Below, in pieces: positions 7,044 to 7,275 of a stretch of DNA of 7,275 bases (its first letter is position 1; every line of letters begins with the position of its first letter). A program made the position numbers and the translations under genes. The DNA lies in the NCBI GenBank assembly GCA_017853515.1, contig JAFMJK010000108.1, forward strand, positions 1-7,275, written 5' to 3'. Source of the stretch: Chthoniobacterales bacterium. GTDB lineage: Bacteria; Verrucomicrobiota; Verrucomicrobiia; Chthoniobacterales; JACTMZ01. The notes below the pieces were generated by a model. That model was given only the letters and a program-made list of their open reading frames with translations. It was not told the DNA's origin and made no database searches.

Positions 7044-7106
7044 GTCCCATACCAAGTCCCAAAAGATTTTAGACGTTGTTACTTGAGGTAGGGATGAGCG
7101 GACCTC

Positions 7107-7138
7107 CGGCTCGTAGAGCTTGCGGCTCGGAGAGTTCG
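7107..7138. repeat. Tandem pair of 16-base units inside the palindromic element
   Basis: CGGCTCGTAGAGCTTG (7107-7122) is followed immediately by CGGCTCGGAGAGTTCG (7123-7138); 13 of 16 positions match. The duplication occupies the loop of the inner AGCGGAC/GTCCGCT stem. Confidence 0.55.
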
Positions 7139-7159
7139 CTCGTCCGCTTTCTTTCCAAC

Positions 7160-7180
7160 GGACACGCGAGCCGCGTGTCC
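7160..7180. other. Perfect 9-base-pair GC-rich hairpin
   Basis: GGACACGCG, a 3-base AGC loop, and CGCGTGTCC form a strong stem-loop. It lies between two convergent coding regions, so it may slow or stop transcription from either side. No T-run follows on either strand, so a standard intrinsic terminator is not established. It forms the right part of the larger palindromic element, and its last three bases overlap that element's right end repeat. Confidence 0.55.
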
Positions 7181-7186
7181 CTACCC

Positions 7187-7275
7187 TCAAAACCTTGTTC
7201 GATAGTCCAGATCCTTTTCTGGTTTGGTCTCAGGTGCGGGTTTAGCCTTGACCGCAGGCAAGGCGCTGGGATCCC
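7187..7275 (-). CDS. Probable C-terminus of a convergent gene, cut by the window edge
   Basis: Reading leftward from the right edge, one frame gives 28 residues followed by TGA at 7187-7189. The tail reads DPSALPAVKAKPAPETKPEK and then DLDYRTRF. A Pro/Ala/Lys/Glu-rich linker ending in a charged, aromatic segment looks like a genuine protein tail and unlike random GC-rich sequence. No family can be named from this stretch. The stop codon lies within the right terminal repeat of the palindromic element. The fragment is too short to prove coding. Confidence 0.45.
   Translation of the reverse strand, partial: DPSALPAVKAKPAPETKPEKDLDYRTRF

Larger units (their letters stand above)
7083..7190. repeat. 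108-base nested palindromic element with terminal inverted repeats (REP/MITE-like)
   Basis: The ends are imperfect inverted repeats: TTGAGGTAGGGA at 7083-7094 faces TCCCTACCCTCAA at 7178-7190, which pair with one extra base in the right arm. Inside are a second inverted pair, AGCGGAC (7097-7103) and GTCCGCT (7142-7148), a third, CTCCG (7104-7108) and CGGAG (7128-7132), and a perfect 9-base hairpin at 7160-7180. It lies between the pump gene and a probable convergent gene, where REP-type or small non-autonomous elements are often found. I see no clear target-site duplication and no coding potential. Whether it is repeated elsewhere in the genome cannot be told from one copy. Confidence 0.5.

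Noticed and set aside
7061..7070. AAAAGATTTT as a terminator after the pump gene
   Set aside because: It is an AT-only 4-base stem with a 2-base loop and no GC stem, too weak to call.
3654..7190. A 1178-codon open frame on the minus strand, antisense to the pump gene
   Set aside because: It is exactly in register with the pump codons and exists because TTA, CTA and TCA are unused there. Its translation is rich in Arg, His, Asp and Gly with no recognisable domain, while the plus strand encodes a fully conserved RND protein.
1..7275. CRISPR array, tRNA or rRNA genes, transposase or phage genes
   Set aside because: No regularly spaced repeats, cloverleaf-like sequence, rRNA segments or mobile-element proteins were seen on either strand.

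Overview
The window is a GC-rich, densely coding bacterial segment with six complete genes and one probable partial gene. The organism looks Gram-negative, since it has an RND efflux pump, a periplasmic adaptor and a lipoprotein. High GC, frequent GTG starts, near-absence of Shine-Dalgarno sequences and intergenic palindromic repeats would fit a Verrucomicrobiota-type genome (for example Opitutales). That placement is an inference from general features, not from a marker match.

Left half, minus strand (about 103-1968): three genes read leftward in the order SRPBCC/START-like exported protein, small PEGA-like lipoprotein, and a family S11 D-alanyl-D-alanine carboxypeptidase-like protein. The last two share a GTGA stop/start overlap, so they are very likely co-translated. 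All three carry export signals, so this looks like a small cell-envelope operon. Bases 1-102 show no gene, only a short hairpin.

Middle: an 80-base divergent spacer separates this group from plus-strand trmD (2049-2720), the tRNA (guanine37-N1)-methyltransferase. TrmD keeps its knot fold and most motifs but has several substitutions in the AdoMet pocket and a Glu in place of the usual catalytic Asp.

Right half, plus strand: after a 52-base gap comes a two-gene RND efflux operon. It encodes a MexH-like periplasmic adaptor (2773-3903) and a MexI/AcrB-like inner-membrane pump (3900-7043), joined by an ATGA overlap. Together they would form the inner-membrane and periplasmic parts of a tripartite proton-driven exporter. 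No outer-membrane TolC-type partner and no local regulator are in the window.

Right edge: a 108-base nested palindromic element with imperfect terminal inverted repeats (7083-7190) lies between the pump gene and the probable C-terminus of a convergent minus-strand gene, whose stop codon lies inside the element's end repeat. I found no clearly new multi-gene system. The points most worth checking are the altered TrmD active site, the KIG variant of the S11 KTG motif, and the palindromic element.
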